A stretch of 64,000 nucleotides of DNA from Leptospiraceae bacterium (GTDB lineage: Bacteria > Spirochaetota > Leptospiria > Leptospirales > Leptospiraceae), in assembly GCA_024233835.1 (NCBI GenBank), contig JACKPC010000007.1, positions 310,001 through 374,000 of the forward strand. Reading direction: 5' to 3'. The translations under genes were made by a program, and so were the position numbers. The notes under the pieces were generated by a model. It ran no database searches and was not told the DNA's origin. It saw only the letters and a list, made by a program, of their open reading frames with translations. Positions 18,292 to 27,067 of the stretch are shown one piece after another (the stretch's first letter is position 1; every line of letters starts with the position of its first letter).

Positions 18292-18756
18292 ATGAAGACA
18301 CTTTTAGAACTCATACAGGAGAAAGATGTAATCTACGACCTGAAAGCAGAGGATCCACATGGACTCATTCGAAAACTCGTAGAACATTGCCGTAAAAATG
18401 GAACTTTAAATGCAGAGCAAAGCCAGGAAATAACTACGGCTTTAATTAATCGAGAGAATACCATGTCAACCGGAATCGGGGGAGGAATCGCGATACCCCA
18501 CTGCTCTGCTCAATCTATACAATCTGAAATTACCCTACTTGCCATTTCAAAAGAAGGTATTGAATTTAATGCCATAGATAAAGCTCCTGTACATATTTTT
18601 GTGATGCTGGTAGTTCCGAGAGATCGTTTTCAGGATCATATAAAAACCCTTGCTCTTATTGCCAAAACTTTGAATCAGAAAGAAGAGCGGGACAGGCTTA
18701 TAGAAGCTCAAAACTTTCAGGACATTCAATCTATTCTAAACTTCGGAGTCCGTTGA
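18292..18756 (+). CDS. ptsN: PtsN-like PTS EIIA (nitrogen/fructose type)
   Basis: 154 residues, the usual size of a PTS EIIA type-2 domain. The phospho-acceptor signature is intact: TGIGGGIAIPHCSA with H70 as the expected phosphorylated histidine. The family either passes phosphate to a sugar permease or, as EIIA-Ntr, regulates potassium transport, nitrogen metabolism and stress pathways. No EIIB/EIIC is nearby, so a regulatory role is more likely. AAGGAT precedes the ATG. Its TGA overlaps the TTG start of the next permease gene (TTGA), so it is translated with the transporter genes. Confidence 0.88.
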   Translation: MKTLLELIQEKDVIYDLKAEDPHGLIRKLVEHCRKNGTLNAEQSQEITTALINRENTMSTGIGGGIAIPHCSAQSIQSEITLLAISKEGIEFNAIDKAPVHIFVMLVVPRDRFQDHIKTLALIAKTLNQKEERDRLIEAQNFQDIQSILNFGVR

Positions 18757-19649
18757 AAAAAGAAGTTTTTCATTTCCTATTCTTCCTATTCACCCTGAGT
18801 CTGGTTTCCTTTTCGCTGGCCAGTTTTCGAATAAAAGATAGAGCTTATCTCCATGCTGATAGCGGGGTTTCAAAAGAGTATCTGAAAGAAATGGAAAACG
18901 AGAAACCATCCTTTTTAACATCTTATTCCCAATTTGTTCTGGGAATTTTCCGGTTTCAGTTGGGAAACTCACAGTCCGGTGAAAATATCCTGAATCACAT
19001 AGGCACAAGGCTTGTTCCTACTTTGCAACTTGCCCTTTTCTCGGTCTTAATTGGGAGTTTTACCGGAATACTTGCCGGGATTACTTCTCTATATTTCCGC
19101 TCAGAACTTTTCCATAGTTTACTTTTAAGTCTCGCCGGCTTCATTCTTTCGACTCCTATTTTTGTTGTAGCCATCCTCCTCTTACTTCTTTTTTTCCTGT
19201 ATTGGGAACTACTTCCTCCGGGAGGTTATGTAGCAGGTGACCTCAGCTACCTGATTCTTCCCGGTCTTGCCCTGGGTTCGAGAATTTTTGCCAGACTTTT
19301 CTTTTTTACCTATGCCGAGGGAAAGAAAGAAGAAGATACCTACTATATCCTTTTTTTAAAGTCCAGGGGCTTCAGCCGTTTCACTATTCTTTATAAACAT
19401 CTCTTATTAAAAATTTTCCCAGTTCTTCTCATCTTCATTTTTTTAGATTTTAGTTCTCTTCTTTCCGGAGCCATCATTGTAGAAGAAATTTTCCTGTTTC
19501 CTGGAATAGGAAAGTCTTTGTATTATTCCATTCAAAGTATGGATGAAGCTTTATTAAGAGCCCTGCTGTTTTATTGCGGTCTGATCTTTTATTCCTTTAC
19601 CCGTTTATCTCGTTTTATACAGGAAAGAATAATAAAGGTGAATGCCTGA
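18753..19649 (+). CDS. ABC permease, DppB/OppB family
   Basis: 298 residues, six probable membrane segments. Family features: the N-terminal segment followed by a periplasmic stretch, the internal GTRLVPTLQLALFSVLIG block, and the cytoplasmic-loop (EAA-like) region around LKSRGFSRFTILYKHLLLKI followed by a P-rich membrane segment and VEEIFLFPGIG. Members import dipeptides, oligopeptides, nickel or similar solutes. The start is TTG 18753, overlapping the ptsN stop by four bases. No substrate-binding protein or ATPase gene accompanies it, unlike normal dpp/opp operons. Confidence 0.85.
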   Translation: MKKEVFHFLFFLFTLSLVSFSLASFRIKDRAYLHADSGVSKEYLKEMENEKPSFLTSYSQFVLGIFRFQLGNSQSGENILNHIGTRLVPTLQLALFSVLIGSFTGILAGITSLYFRSELFHSLLLSLAGFILSTPIFVVAILLLLLFFLYWELLPPGGYVAGDLSYLILPGLALGSRIFARLFFFTYAEGKKEEDTYYILFLKSRGFSRFTILYKHLLLKIFPVLLIFIFLDFSSLLSGAIIVEEIFLFPGIGKSLYYSIQSMDEALLRALLFYCGLIFYSFTRLSRFIQERIIKVNA

Positions 19650-20410
19650 TGAATAAGCTAAATCTAATACTCAGGTTGGCTTTTTTTTTATCGGTTTTCA
19701 TCGGTCTGGTTCTTTATTATCCACCCACAGAAGTGGAGCTTGAAACTGCTCTAAAAGCTCCGTTTCAGGATCCATATCATATTTTAGGAAAAGACAGGCT
19801 GGGTAGAGATATATATGCTCTTTATTCCTATGGAATCTTGAGTACCTTTGTTACAGCCATTCCGGCAAGACTACTTACTCTGAGCTTAGCTGCTCTAAGC
19901 TCCCTTTTATCATTTTCCCTGGGAAAATATTTTGAAACCGTTCTACAAATGTTTTCCTCTGTGCTAATCTCCCTGCCCTCTCTCTTGATCGCCCTTGTCG
20001 TAGTAAACGCATTGAACACAGGTTTTTTTGCTATGCTTTTGGCCATTATTCTTTCGGATTGGGCCATGACTTATGAATCCGTGCAAAGTAAAATCAGGGA
20101 AATTTTAGGAAGCGGACAGGCAATTGCTTCGAGAGCTATGGGAGCCGGAAAAATTCATATTTTTAAAAATCATATTTTACCCGAAACCCGTTCCATTTTT
20201 TATGTTTTGTTTATTACTGGAATTCCTTCGGTTATCATGACAATCGCCATCTTTAGCTTTCTCGGGATCGATTTTACAGCAGATGTCTTCGGGCCGGGTC
20301 TCGGAGAACAGATTTCTTTTTCTAAAGATTATTTTGACAAATCTCCTTTATCTCTCATTATGCCTACTATCGGAATTTTTCTTCTGGTTTATTCCTTCCG
20401 GAAGAGGTAA
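19649..20410 (+). CDS. ABC permease, DppC/OppC family
   Basis: 253 residues from ATG 19649 (TGATG overlap with the previous stop, AAAGGTG eight bases upstream); the frame is open further upstream, but that part is the end of the DppB-like gene. The DppC hallmark HILGKDRLGRDIYA near residue 45-58 and the EAA loop ASRAMGAGKIHIFKNHILPE are clear, with about six membrane segments. It forms the heterodimeric channel with the preceding gene product. It is slightly shorter than typical DppC (about 280-300), mainly at the N-terminus. No ATPase follows; a PEGA-domain gene does. Confidence 0.85.
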   Translation: MNKLNLILRLAFFLSVFIGLVLYYPPTEVELETALKAPFQDPYHILGKDRLGRDIYALYSYGILSTFVTAIPARLLTLSLAALSSLLSFSLGKYFETVLQMFSSVLISLPSLLIALVVVNALNTGFFAMLLAIILSDWAMTYESVQSKIREILGSGQAIASRAMGAGKIHIFKNHILPETRSIFYVLFITGIPSVIMTIAIFSFLGIDFTADVFGPGLGEQISFSKDYFDKSPLSLIMPTIGIFLLVYSFRKR

Positions 20411-20413
20411 AAG

Positions 20414-22006
20414 ATGTCTTCAAAGAAACCCGTTTTTCCTATATTGACCCGCTGTATGGCTTTTTTTCTCTGCCTGTCTTTTTTTACTCCGCCCCTTCTG
20501 GCTATTGATGAAATTTTTAATTTTGAAGAGCAGGTTCTACCCGAAGTAATTGAATTTGAAACAGAGCGAAAACTCTGTTTTTTTCCCTATAAAAATGTGA
20601 ATGGAACTGAAGATATTTCTTATCTCTCAGAAGGCATTCCCTCGGTACTATATTCCGGTTTTAATAAAACCCGTTATGTTTTTGATAAAGATGTAATGCC
20701 TCTTACGATTTTTCATTCACATGGAAAACAATACAAACTTGATAGGGAAAAGTTTGAATCTTTTCATAACCGGGAATTTATTGAGGCTCTCAACTTTGGA
20801 AGAAAAAAATTAACTCCGGAGAAAGATCCCCGATTTATTCAACTGAAGCCTGTCCTTATATCCTCCTCCAATCCCCTGGTACCCGGAATGCAACTATCCC
20901 TTGGAAAAAAACATGAGTGTTTCTACCTTGTCGGAGGGGAATACTACCAGACAGAAGCCAATAAAATACAAATCCAGACCTTTGTATTTGAAAGGCGCTA
21001 CAACCGACAGAAAAATTTTACTACGGAACTCAGCTTAAAACGCTTGTTTCAAGAAATTGAACCCCATAACAATGACATTCGAAAGTATCTGATCAACCGA
21101 GAGGAGGCCGGTTTCAGCATCCAGACCGGAAAAGAAAAGAATGCCCTGGTATATATCGACGGAGTATATATGGGAAAAACCCCGGCTGAGGATATCCGGG
21201 TAACCGAAGGTATTCATAGTCTTGAAATCCAGAAAGAAGGCTTTGAAAAAATCAAAAAGGTTTACTCATTCGAGAAGAAAAAAAAATACAACCTCGTCTT
21301 AGAATTGAAACCCTTGAAAAAGGAAGGCTTTATTAGCGTAAAAAGTGAACCGGAAGGTGCGGATGTTTATCTCGGTTCAATATACCTCGGAAAAACACCT
21401 TTAAAGGAAGTGCAAGTTCCCCTCGGTTTAAATCGCCTGCGTATTGAAAAAGAAGGATTTGTTACCCATTTTGAAGGTATCAATATTTCGAAGGGAAAGA
21501 CAAATCAAATCGCAACACAACTTTCTCCGGGTGAAAGTAAAGCCTTTTACCAGAATCAGTTCCATATATTTTTAGACCATGATTACTACGATTTTACGCT
21601 GTATTCCCTTTCCGCAGCTTTGATGTTTTACGGGGGTTATATGTACGGTCAGTATCGGGTCAGTAGCGGTAGAGACCAACTCAGAACCGAAGTCAGGTTG
21701 AATATGCTAAATCTCTATTCCGGCATTGCAAATTTTTCCAACTTAAGTCAGTCTTCACAGTCCGAATATACCACCAACTTTATGTATGAGCAGATGAAAA
21801 TTATTAAGAATGAATCCAAAATTAAAAACTGGGAGAACCTGCGTGACAGGAGTGCTATTCTTGGAGGAGGAATGATTATCGGTGCCTTCACCTTTCTCTG
21901 GCTCGGACACAACCATGAAGGCTTTGAGTTCGGTCAGTACATAGAAGAGTATCCGGGGGGAAAGCTTAATGCCAGAAGCACCCTCGGATTTCGCCTTCGT
22001 TTTTAG
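20414..22006 (+). CDS. Exported protein with two PEGA domains
   Basis: 530 residues. An N-terminal signal segment (about 13-32) is followed by an N-terminal domain of unknown type (~35-230). Two PEGA repeats come next: residues ~232-300 (ALVYIDGVYMGKTPAEDI) and ~305-375 (ADVYLGSIYLGKTPLKEV). PEGA domains are about 70-residue beta folds of extracytoplasmic proteins. The C-terminal part has a hydrophobic stretch (~393-412) and another near 475-495, so it may be membrane-bound. AGAGG at 20403-20407 precedes the ATG, three bases after the permease stop, so it belongs to the same operon. Its stop overlaps the convergent TerB-like gene by four bases. A cell-envelope role is inferred. Confidence 0.72.
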   Translation: MSSKKPVFPILTRCMAFFLCLSFFTPPLLAIDEIFNFEEQVLPEVIEFETERKLCFFPYKNVNGTEDISYLSEGIPSVLYSGFNKTRYVFDKDVMPLTIFHSHGKQYKLDREKFESFHNREFIEALNFGRKKLTPEKDPRFIQLKPVLISSSNPLVPGMQLSLGKKHECFYLVGGEYYQTEANKIQIQTFVFERRYNRQKNFTTELSLKRLFQEIEPHNNDIRKYLINREEAGFSIQTGKEKNALVYIDGVYMGKTPAEDIRVTEGIHSLEIQKEGFEKIKKVYSFEKKKKYNLVLELKPLKKEGFISVKSEPEGADVYLGSIYLGKTPLKEVQVPLGLNRLRIEKEGFVTHFEGINISKGKTNQIATQLSPGESKAFYQNQFHIFLDHDYYDFTLYSLSAALMFYGGYMYGQYRVSSGRDQLRTEVRLNMLNLYSGIANFSNLSQSSQSEYTTNFMYEQMKIIKNESKIKNWENLRDRSAILGGGMIIGAFTFLWLGHNHEGFEFGQYIEEYPGGKLNARSTLGFRLRF

Positions 22007-22503
22007 GAAGGAATATACCTCGCTTCAATCCGTTTTTTATCCATCCGACTCAGTTCCAATTCCTGTGCCAGATCATCTAAAAACTCCCTTTCTCCGTTGG
22101 CCAGAGCTCCATCTGCATACACAATGCAAACAGCATCTTCATAAAAATTGGTAGCCATAACAGGATTCCCTTCCGCAAAACTTTTTATGCTTTTTATAGG
22201 AAGTGGCGAATCAAAAGTTTGTAATAGTTCCTGTAAAATATCATCCTTAATTTCAATATAGCTTTCAAAAATACTTCCCCTCTGAAAGAAAGCTGCTATC
22301 ATTTTTCCGACTATATTCGCTTCCTGGTTATGAAAAACTCCGTCCGCTAAGCAGGCATGAGACCAGAGGCTAATCAGAATCCTGGCATAGTTCATTTTTA
22401 GCCTGAAGTAATCTTCTTCTTCAAATTGTCTTTCATCTTCCTGATTGACATAGTATTCGTAGCCCGGTAGAACTCTATTCAAAAGTATCGCTCTATTTGG
22501 CAT
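22003..22503 (-). CDS. TerB-like protein
   Basis: 166 residues. Two related helical halves carry acidic repeats, LADGVFHNQEANIV and YADGALANGEREFL, the pattern of the TerB/DjlA N-terminal fold. TerB-like domains bind metal and act in envelope-linked stress and phage responses in known cases; tellurite resistance itself should not be assumed, as no other ter gene is present. ATG 22503 is preferred over the in-frame GTG 22512, because GAGGTG there is the probable ribosome site. It follows mrfB on the same strand after an 87-base gap, so co-transcription is possible but uncertain. Confidence 0.7.
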   Translation of the reverse strand: MPNRAILLNRVLPGYEYYVNQEDERQFEEEDYFRLKMNYARILISLWSHACLADGVFHNQEANIVGKMIAAFFQRGSIFESYIEIKDDILQELLQTFDSPLPIKSIKSFAEGNPVMATNFYEDAVCIVYADGALANGEREFLDDLAQELELSRMDKKRIEARYIPS

Positions 22504-22599
22504 GGCAATCACCTCTTATGGATAGCTTAGCATATTAAGCTTTTTATGACTATCAAAATATAATTTTATTAGAATGAAAATTATCAATCGACTGTAACT

Positions 22600-23379
22600 T
22601 TATTCCAAAAGTTTGAATAGGCTTTTACTGTCTACAGAAAAATGGGTATAACCATATTCTTTCAATATTTCTGTACATAAAATTTTCAGACTGATCGCAT
22701 CACAGGAACAATAACGAATCAGCTTCTCTCTGGAAGAGCGGTCTTTTCTTGTTATCCAATTATGCCAGAGTATAATAGCATCCAATCCATCAACACCTTC
22801 CAGATTTGCAGGACGCTTAATGCCAAATATTTTTTCAATCAGTTTCAGACCCCCTCTAATTCCGGCATAATGGCACACCCATCGAAGATCTATATGCGGA
22901 CATACTAAATATGGTATATGATAGTATTGTAATACAATAGGAATATCAAAGGAAGCCCCGTTAAAGGAAACTAAAAGTTTTACATCTTCTAAGAGCTGTA
23001 AAAATTCTTCCATATTCTCTCCACTTACGAAGTTATATATCTTTCCCTTATGGAAGCAGGCAATCGTGGTAATACAGTCTCCCCATGTCTGCCCGTTTGT
23101 TTCAATATCAAAAAAACTTAAGTCATCAAAGTATTCTGCAAGTAAAAGAAATCTCTCTTTTGGATGAATATGTTTTACAAAAAATGCAATGTCTTTTTCT
23201 TCTTTTGCTTTAAGATACCGCTGTAATTCAAATTGCAAGTTCCCGGCAAGTCTTTGAAGTTTCTTATCTTCTTTATTGTATTGTAAAAAATGTTTCCAAT
23301 CCTGAATTCCTTCTTCTTCTAATTTCTCACGAACTTTAGTTCCTACACCTTTAAAATGCAAAAATGCTTTTTCGATCAA
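22600..23379 (-). CDS. mrfB: MrfB/YprB-like DEDD exonuclease
   Basis: 259 residues. An N-terminal helix-hairpin-like part (FKGVGTKVREKLEEEGI) is followed by an RNase H-like exonuclease domain with DEDD residues: D91 and E93 (FFDIETNG), D145 (NGASFDIP) and D227 (YCSCD, a YxxxD ExoIII motif). In Bacillus subtilis YprB (MrfB) is a metal-dependent 3'-5' exonuclease working with the helicase YprA (MrfA) in mitomycin C repair. The same pairing is seen here: the ATG overlaps the helicase stop by four bases (ATGA). Assignment rests on domain plus context. B. subtilis MrfB is larger (an added C-terminal TPR part in my recollection), so this may be a minimal version. Confidence 0.8.
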   Translation of the reverse strand: MIEKAFLHFKGVGTKVREKLEEEGIQDWKHFLQYNKEDKKLQRLAGNLQFELQRYLKAKEEKDIAFFVKHIHPKERFLLLAEYFDDLSFFDIETNGQTWGDCITTIACFHKGKIYNFVSGENMEEFLQLLEDVKLLVSFNGASFDIPIVLQYYHIPYLVCPHIDLRWVCHYAGIRGGLKLIEKIFGIKRPANLEGVDGLDAIILWHNWITRKDRSSREKLIRYCSCDAISLKILCTEILKEYGYTHFSVDSKSLFKLLE

Positions 23380-25835
23380 TGCTTTTTTTCTCTCTTCCTT
23401 TGCAGTATGCCGGAAGCTCTTTCCATTCTCTTCTGCATTTTTTCTCTTTCGATATCCTGAATCTGGTTCATGAAAGCAGAACTCTGGGTTCTTTTATTTT
23501 CCTTGATTATCGGAATAATAATCTCTCCTTTTGTAAGAAAACTTAATAAACTTTTCGTGCAGGCCCTCGAAGCATCCGACTCTAAAAGTAATTCTTCCAG
23601 TTCTGTATGACTTTCAACACCCGGAGGTTGCGGTGTAACACAGGAAGGACAGCCATATTCACACTCACAAGCATTGATAAGCTCTTCACAAAATAAAAAT
23701 GCAGCATAAGACTTTTCATATATTTTTTCAGCATATCCAACTCCCCCTTCGTGAGAGTCATACAAATATAAGGCACTTTTCCAGGAAGACTTTCCTTCCT
23801 CAGACAAAGAAACATCCGTCTGGATATCCTGTATATCTCCCATACAAAGAGAAGGTGCTACTCTTTTTAAAATATAACTAAGTCCGTAAATCGCAGCCGC
23901 TTCGTAACGTTTATCAACCTTTTCCATCGCTTCTGACCATTCTTTACCGGGATGAAGACTAAAACCCGTTGTATCATACATAAACGGACTAAGACTTATC
24001 GGGCCGTATCCTATATTCTCACGGGTTTTTTCTTTGATCTTCTTATATAGCTTGGGCTGTTTATTTACCTGAATCTCTCCAAATTGTAAAGTAGAAGAAT
24101 AAGCTTTTTTCTCTTCGTAAACTTCCTTTATCTGCACCATACCTTCCCAAACAGCTTCTGTGTAATAGTCAAAGTCTACCCTTTCTACCCGACAAAACTT
24201 CTTTTCCAGATCTAATTCCAGGGACATAAACTTTTTACCGAGGTGCTGGTATATGGCATCTTTATAAAGTGTCCCCCTTGCGCCTATCGGATCCAACTCT
24301 CCAATAACCACATCATTATGTATAATTTGAATGTTATAATCCGTCATTCCTCTAAGATTTACACCCTTTGAAGGATAATCATACAAAGAATAACGATAGA
24401 CACCATGATACGGAGAAAGAGTTGAATTATTTAAAAGTGTATCCAGAGCCATTCGGTATATATCCGGATCTTTAAATACAGGTTCTTGGTCTTCTAAAGG
24501 TTTTTCGTATGCAGCACAGGGAAGATGTTGAAGAAATATGTATGGATTTTCAGGGTTCAACCAGGCTTCTTCTACTGGTGCTTTCAGAATAAATGCAGGA
24601 TGATTTACAATATACTGGTCTACCGGCATTTCCCTTGCTATATAAACAATTACTGAACGTTTACCGCTCCTTCCCACTCTACCGGCCTGCTGCCAGAAAC
24701 TCGCTACAGAACCGGGATGTCCGTTCAATAAACATACATCGAGATCGCCTATATTTATACCTAACTCCAGAGCATTCGTACTGATAATCGCGTTTAACTT
24801 CCCTTCAAACAAATCTTTTTCCAAGTTTCGTCTTTCATTCGGTAATAAACCTCCGCGATAAGGTTTAACCTTTTCGGCCAATCTCGGATTTACATCAAGT
24901 ACGGCTCTATACAACCTTTCCACTTCCTGCCTTCCCCGGCAAAAGCATATCAGTCGAAGCCCCTCTCGAACCGCTTCGCGGATCAGGGGAACAGAGATAG
25001 AATGTGTTCCTTTTCTATACGTTACACCTGAATTTGCTGTATAAAGAGGTGGGTTTAGAAAATACAGTTCTCTTTTAGGTCTCGGAGAGCCGTCCACATC
25101 GATTAATTTAAAACTTCTACCGAACAAAGAAAACGCATGGGAAGATGGATTGGCCACGGTTGCAGAAGAACAAATAAAGATAGGCCTGGAACCATGCAGC
25201 TCACAGATACGCAAAAGTCTTCGAAACACATTCGCGACATGGGAACCAAATACGCCCCGGTATATATGCACTTCATCCACAATAATAAACCTAAGCCTCG
25301 AAAGAAAAGATTTCCACTGTCTATTATGATTTGGCAATATACCGGAATGAAGCATATCAGGATTCGAAATCATAAAATCCGCTGACTTTCTAATTTTTTC
25401 TCGCTCACCCCTCGGTGTATCTCCATCATAAGTCCCGATTTTTTGTTCTCTAAAAACCGACCCTATAAGACTTCCGAGGGTTCCTTCCTGATCACGAGAA
25501 AGTGCCTTGGTAGGATATAGCATTAAAACAGAAAAACCTTTTTTTTCCTTCAAGTATTCGTTTAAAACAGGCAATAAAAAGGAAAGGGTTTTTCCACTGG
25601 CAGTTCGAGAAACCATAAGACAATCACTTCCTTCCCTGATTGCAAGAAAAGCCTCTAATTGATGGGAATACAAAGAATGAATCCCCTTTGCCTGCAAAAT
25701 AGAAATCAGGCGAGGATCAAGCTCCTGCGGAAAATCTGCAAAACTCCCCTCTTCCGGTTCGGTGGTATAAAAATGCTTGATACTTCCCCTGAACTTATTC
25801 TTTAAGAAGTCTGTAAATAGAGAGAGTCCTGCCAT
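23376..25835 (-). CDS. mrfA: MrfA/YprA-type DEAD/H helicase with Cys4 domain
   Basis: 819 residues. Superfamily 2 helicase motifs: Walker A SRTASGKT at 76-83, motif II DEVH, motif III SSAT, motif VI QQAGRVGRSGKR. The C-terminal MZB/DUF1998 domain holds a cysteine cluster C723-x-C725-x3-C729-x2-C732 (in CECEYGCPSCV). This spacing matches the zinc cluster described for B. subtilis MrfA. MrfA is a 3'-5' DNA helicase that with MrfB repairs interstrand crosslinks or similar damage. It is the first gene of the unit; mrfB overlaps its stop by four bases. About 225 bases separate it from the divergent Myb-like gene. Both the enzyme class and the pairing are well supported. Confidence 0.88.
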   Translation of the reverse strand: MAGLSLFTDFLKNKFRGSIKHFYTTEPEEGSFADFPQELDPRLISILQAKGIHSLYSHQLEAFLAIREGSDCLMVSRTASGKTLSFLLPVLNEYLKEKKGFSVLMLYPTKALSRDQEGTLGSLIGSVFREQKIGTYDGDTPRGEREKIRKSADFMISNPDMLHSGILPNHNRQWKSFLSRLRFIIVDEVHIYRGVFGSHVANVFRRLLRICELHGSRPIFICSSATVANPSSHAFSLFGRSFKLIDVDGSPRPKRELYFLNPPLYTANSGVTYRKGTHSISVPLIREAVREGLRLICFCRGRQEVERLYRAVLDVNPRLAEKVKPYRGGLLPNERRNLEKDLFEGKLNAIISTNALELGINIGDLDVCLLNGHPGSVASFWQQAGRVGRSGKRSVIVYIAREMPVDQYIVNHPAFILKAPVEEAWLNPENPYIFLQHLPCAAYEKPLEDQEPVFKDPDIYRMALDTLLNNSTLSPYHGVYRYSLYDYPSKGVNLRGMTDYNIQIIHNDVVIGELDPIGARGTLYKDAIYQHLGKKFMSLELDLEKKFCRVERVDFDYYTEAVWEGMVQIKEVYEEKKAYSSTLQFGEIQVNKQPKLYKKIKEKTRENIGYGPISLSPFMYDTTGFSLHPGKEWSEAMEKVDKRYEAAAIYGLSYILKRVAPSLCMGDIQDIQTDVSLSEEGKSSWKSALYLYDSHEGGVGYAEKIYEKSYAAFLFCEELINACECEYGCPSCVTPQPPGVESHTELEELLLESDASRACTKSLLSFLTKGEIIIPIIKENKRTQSSAFMNQIQDIEREKMQKRMERASGILQRKREKKH

Positions 25836-26061
25836 AGTCCCCAGAGTTTTACTAAACGAAAGTAGGTCAATAGAATTTTTGTGATATTTAGCAGTCTTAT
25901 TTTTTTCTCAATTCATGTAACTTTTTTATACTTTTTATAGTATAATGAAACAAGCTATAAGCCCTCCAATTGAAAATTCCAAATCAAAACACTCCAATAT
26001 GAAATAATTAAAACCAGACAGATAAAATTATGATTTTTATCATAACATAAAGGAGTATCGT

Positions 26062-26625
26062 ATGCAGGAAGATAAAGCCCTTAAAAAGAAGCTATCTTCT
26101 ATTAAAGATTTGGATTCCTGGGTAGAATTTATTCTTAGTTCATCCATTCTGCCCCAGAAGAAAAGCTCTTTAACAAAGATCTGGCTTAACAAGAACGGTT
26201 TTATGAAGGAAGATTTAGATCTTGCCAGAAAAAATAATCTTACCTGGAAAAAAATGGTCAGTGAGCGTACAAAAAAAAGAAGGCTATCACTCGAAACAAA
26301 AGACAATTTTCTGAATCGGAATAAGAAGTGGACAAATAAAGAAGTTCAAAAACTGAAAAAGAATATAGATAAACCGGAACGAGAATTACTCAAAATGTTT
26401 AATCGCTCCCTGCAATCCATAAATGCCAAAAAAAGAAGTATCAGGATGGAAGAATTTGGCATCTCACTTGAAAAGAATGGAGCAAAATGGACAAGAAAAG
26501 AATTGGACAAACTCAAAAAAAACTATAATAAGTCCAATTTGGAACTGGCTAAAAGTCTAAAAAGAACGCCCAAATCCATACAGAGACAAAAAGAGCGTTT
26601 GAAAAGTACGGGATTGTTTAAATAA
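26062..26625 (+). CDS. Basic protein with two Myb/SANT-like repeats
   Basis: 187 residues, very Lys-rich and predicted basic. Two tandem repeats of about 45 residues are visible: KWTNKEVQKLKKNIDKPERE with QSINAKKRSIRM, and KWTRKELDKLKKNYNKSNLE with KSIQRQKERLKS. Each has the W-T-x-x-E start, spaced helices and Lys/Arg-rich recognition helix of SANT/Myb-like DNA-binding units. The N-terminal ~90 residues are helical and unassigned. AAAGGAG at 26049-26055 gives a strong ribosome site; a TATAAT lies at 25941-25946 in the upstream gap without a convincing -35. A DNA-binding regulator is the best guess; targets are unknown. Confidence 0.65.
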   Translation: MQEDKALKKKLSSIKDLDSWVEFILSSSILPQKKSSLTKIWLNKNGFMKEDLDLARKNNLTWKKMVSERTKKRRLSLETKDNFLNRNKKWTNKEVQKLKKNIDKPERELLKMFNRSLQSINAKKRSIRMEEFGISLEKNGAKWTRKELDKLKKNYNKSNLELAKSLKRTPKSIQRQKERLKSTGLFK

Positions 26626-26630
26626 TGATT

Positions 26631-26654
26631 TAGCCGCTGATAATAAGGCGGCTA
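26631..26654. terminator. Hairpin between convergent genes
   Basis: TAGCCGC (26631-26637) pairs with GCGGCTA (26648-26654), a perfect 7-bp stem starting five bases after the Myb-like gene stop and ending just before the convergent gene end. Only short T stretches follow. A shared terminator is likely. Confidence 0.5.
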
Positions 26655-26656
26655 CT

Positions 26657-27067
26657 TTATACTTTGTATTTCCACAACCATTCGCGAGATTTTCTTACGG
26701 AAAAATAATTCAGATTTTTATCATTTGTATAGGCTTCTTGTTCTGCACGAATACGATAGTAAGCTTTTTCAAAACGAGAACTATACCCTCTATAATCGTT
26801 CCGATATTTCCATAAGCCTTTAAGCCAATCATAGAGATAAATAATATAAAAGAAAAATACCAGAGTTTCTGTAGCCTGGGCAATGTGGATGCTCTCATGA
26901 TTGCGGGTTACAGGTCCAATTTTTCCACGGCAAAAAACAAAAGGCCAGAGCGTGATTGCATGAATTTGAAATACAGGTTTTCTCCGCATCATTCTATACC
27001 AGGAAAGTGGACTCATATAAGTTAGAACCAGGGGTAAACTACTATTCTCTATGATTTTGGCCTGCAT
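26657..27067 (-). CDS. Small HExxH protein, possible metallopeptidase fold
   Basis: 136 residues from ATG 27067; an in-frame TTG at 27106 would add 13 residues, and neither has a clear ribosome site. NHESIH at residues 56-61 is an HExxH zinc-binding motif, followed by a hydrophobic segment (~68-82, LVFFFYIIYLYDW) and later RAEQEAY, where an acidic third ligand could lie. This resembles minimal membrane-associated HExxH families, but I do not recognise a named one and peptidase activity is not shown. It is monocistronic and convergent with the Myb-like gene, sharing a hairpin. Confidence 0.55.
   Translation of the reverse strand: MQAKIIENSSLPLVLTYMSPLSWYRMMRRKPVFQIHAITLWPFVFCRGKIGPVTRNHESIHIAQATETLVFFFYIIYLYDWLKGLWKYRNDYRGYSSRFEKAYYRIRAEQEAYTNDKNLNYFSVRKSREWLWKYKV

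Noticed and set aside
19574..19648. Extended N-terminus of the DppC-like gene from 19574
   Set aside because: This part is inside the DppB-like coding sequence; ATG 19649 has AAAGGTG at the right distance and a TGATG coupling.
22003..22503. Tellurite resistance operon
   Set aside because: Only a TerB-like fold is present; no terC, terD or related genes are nearby.
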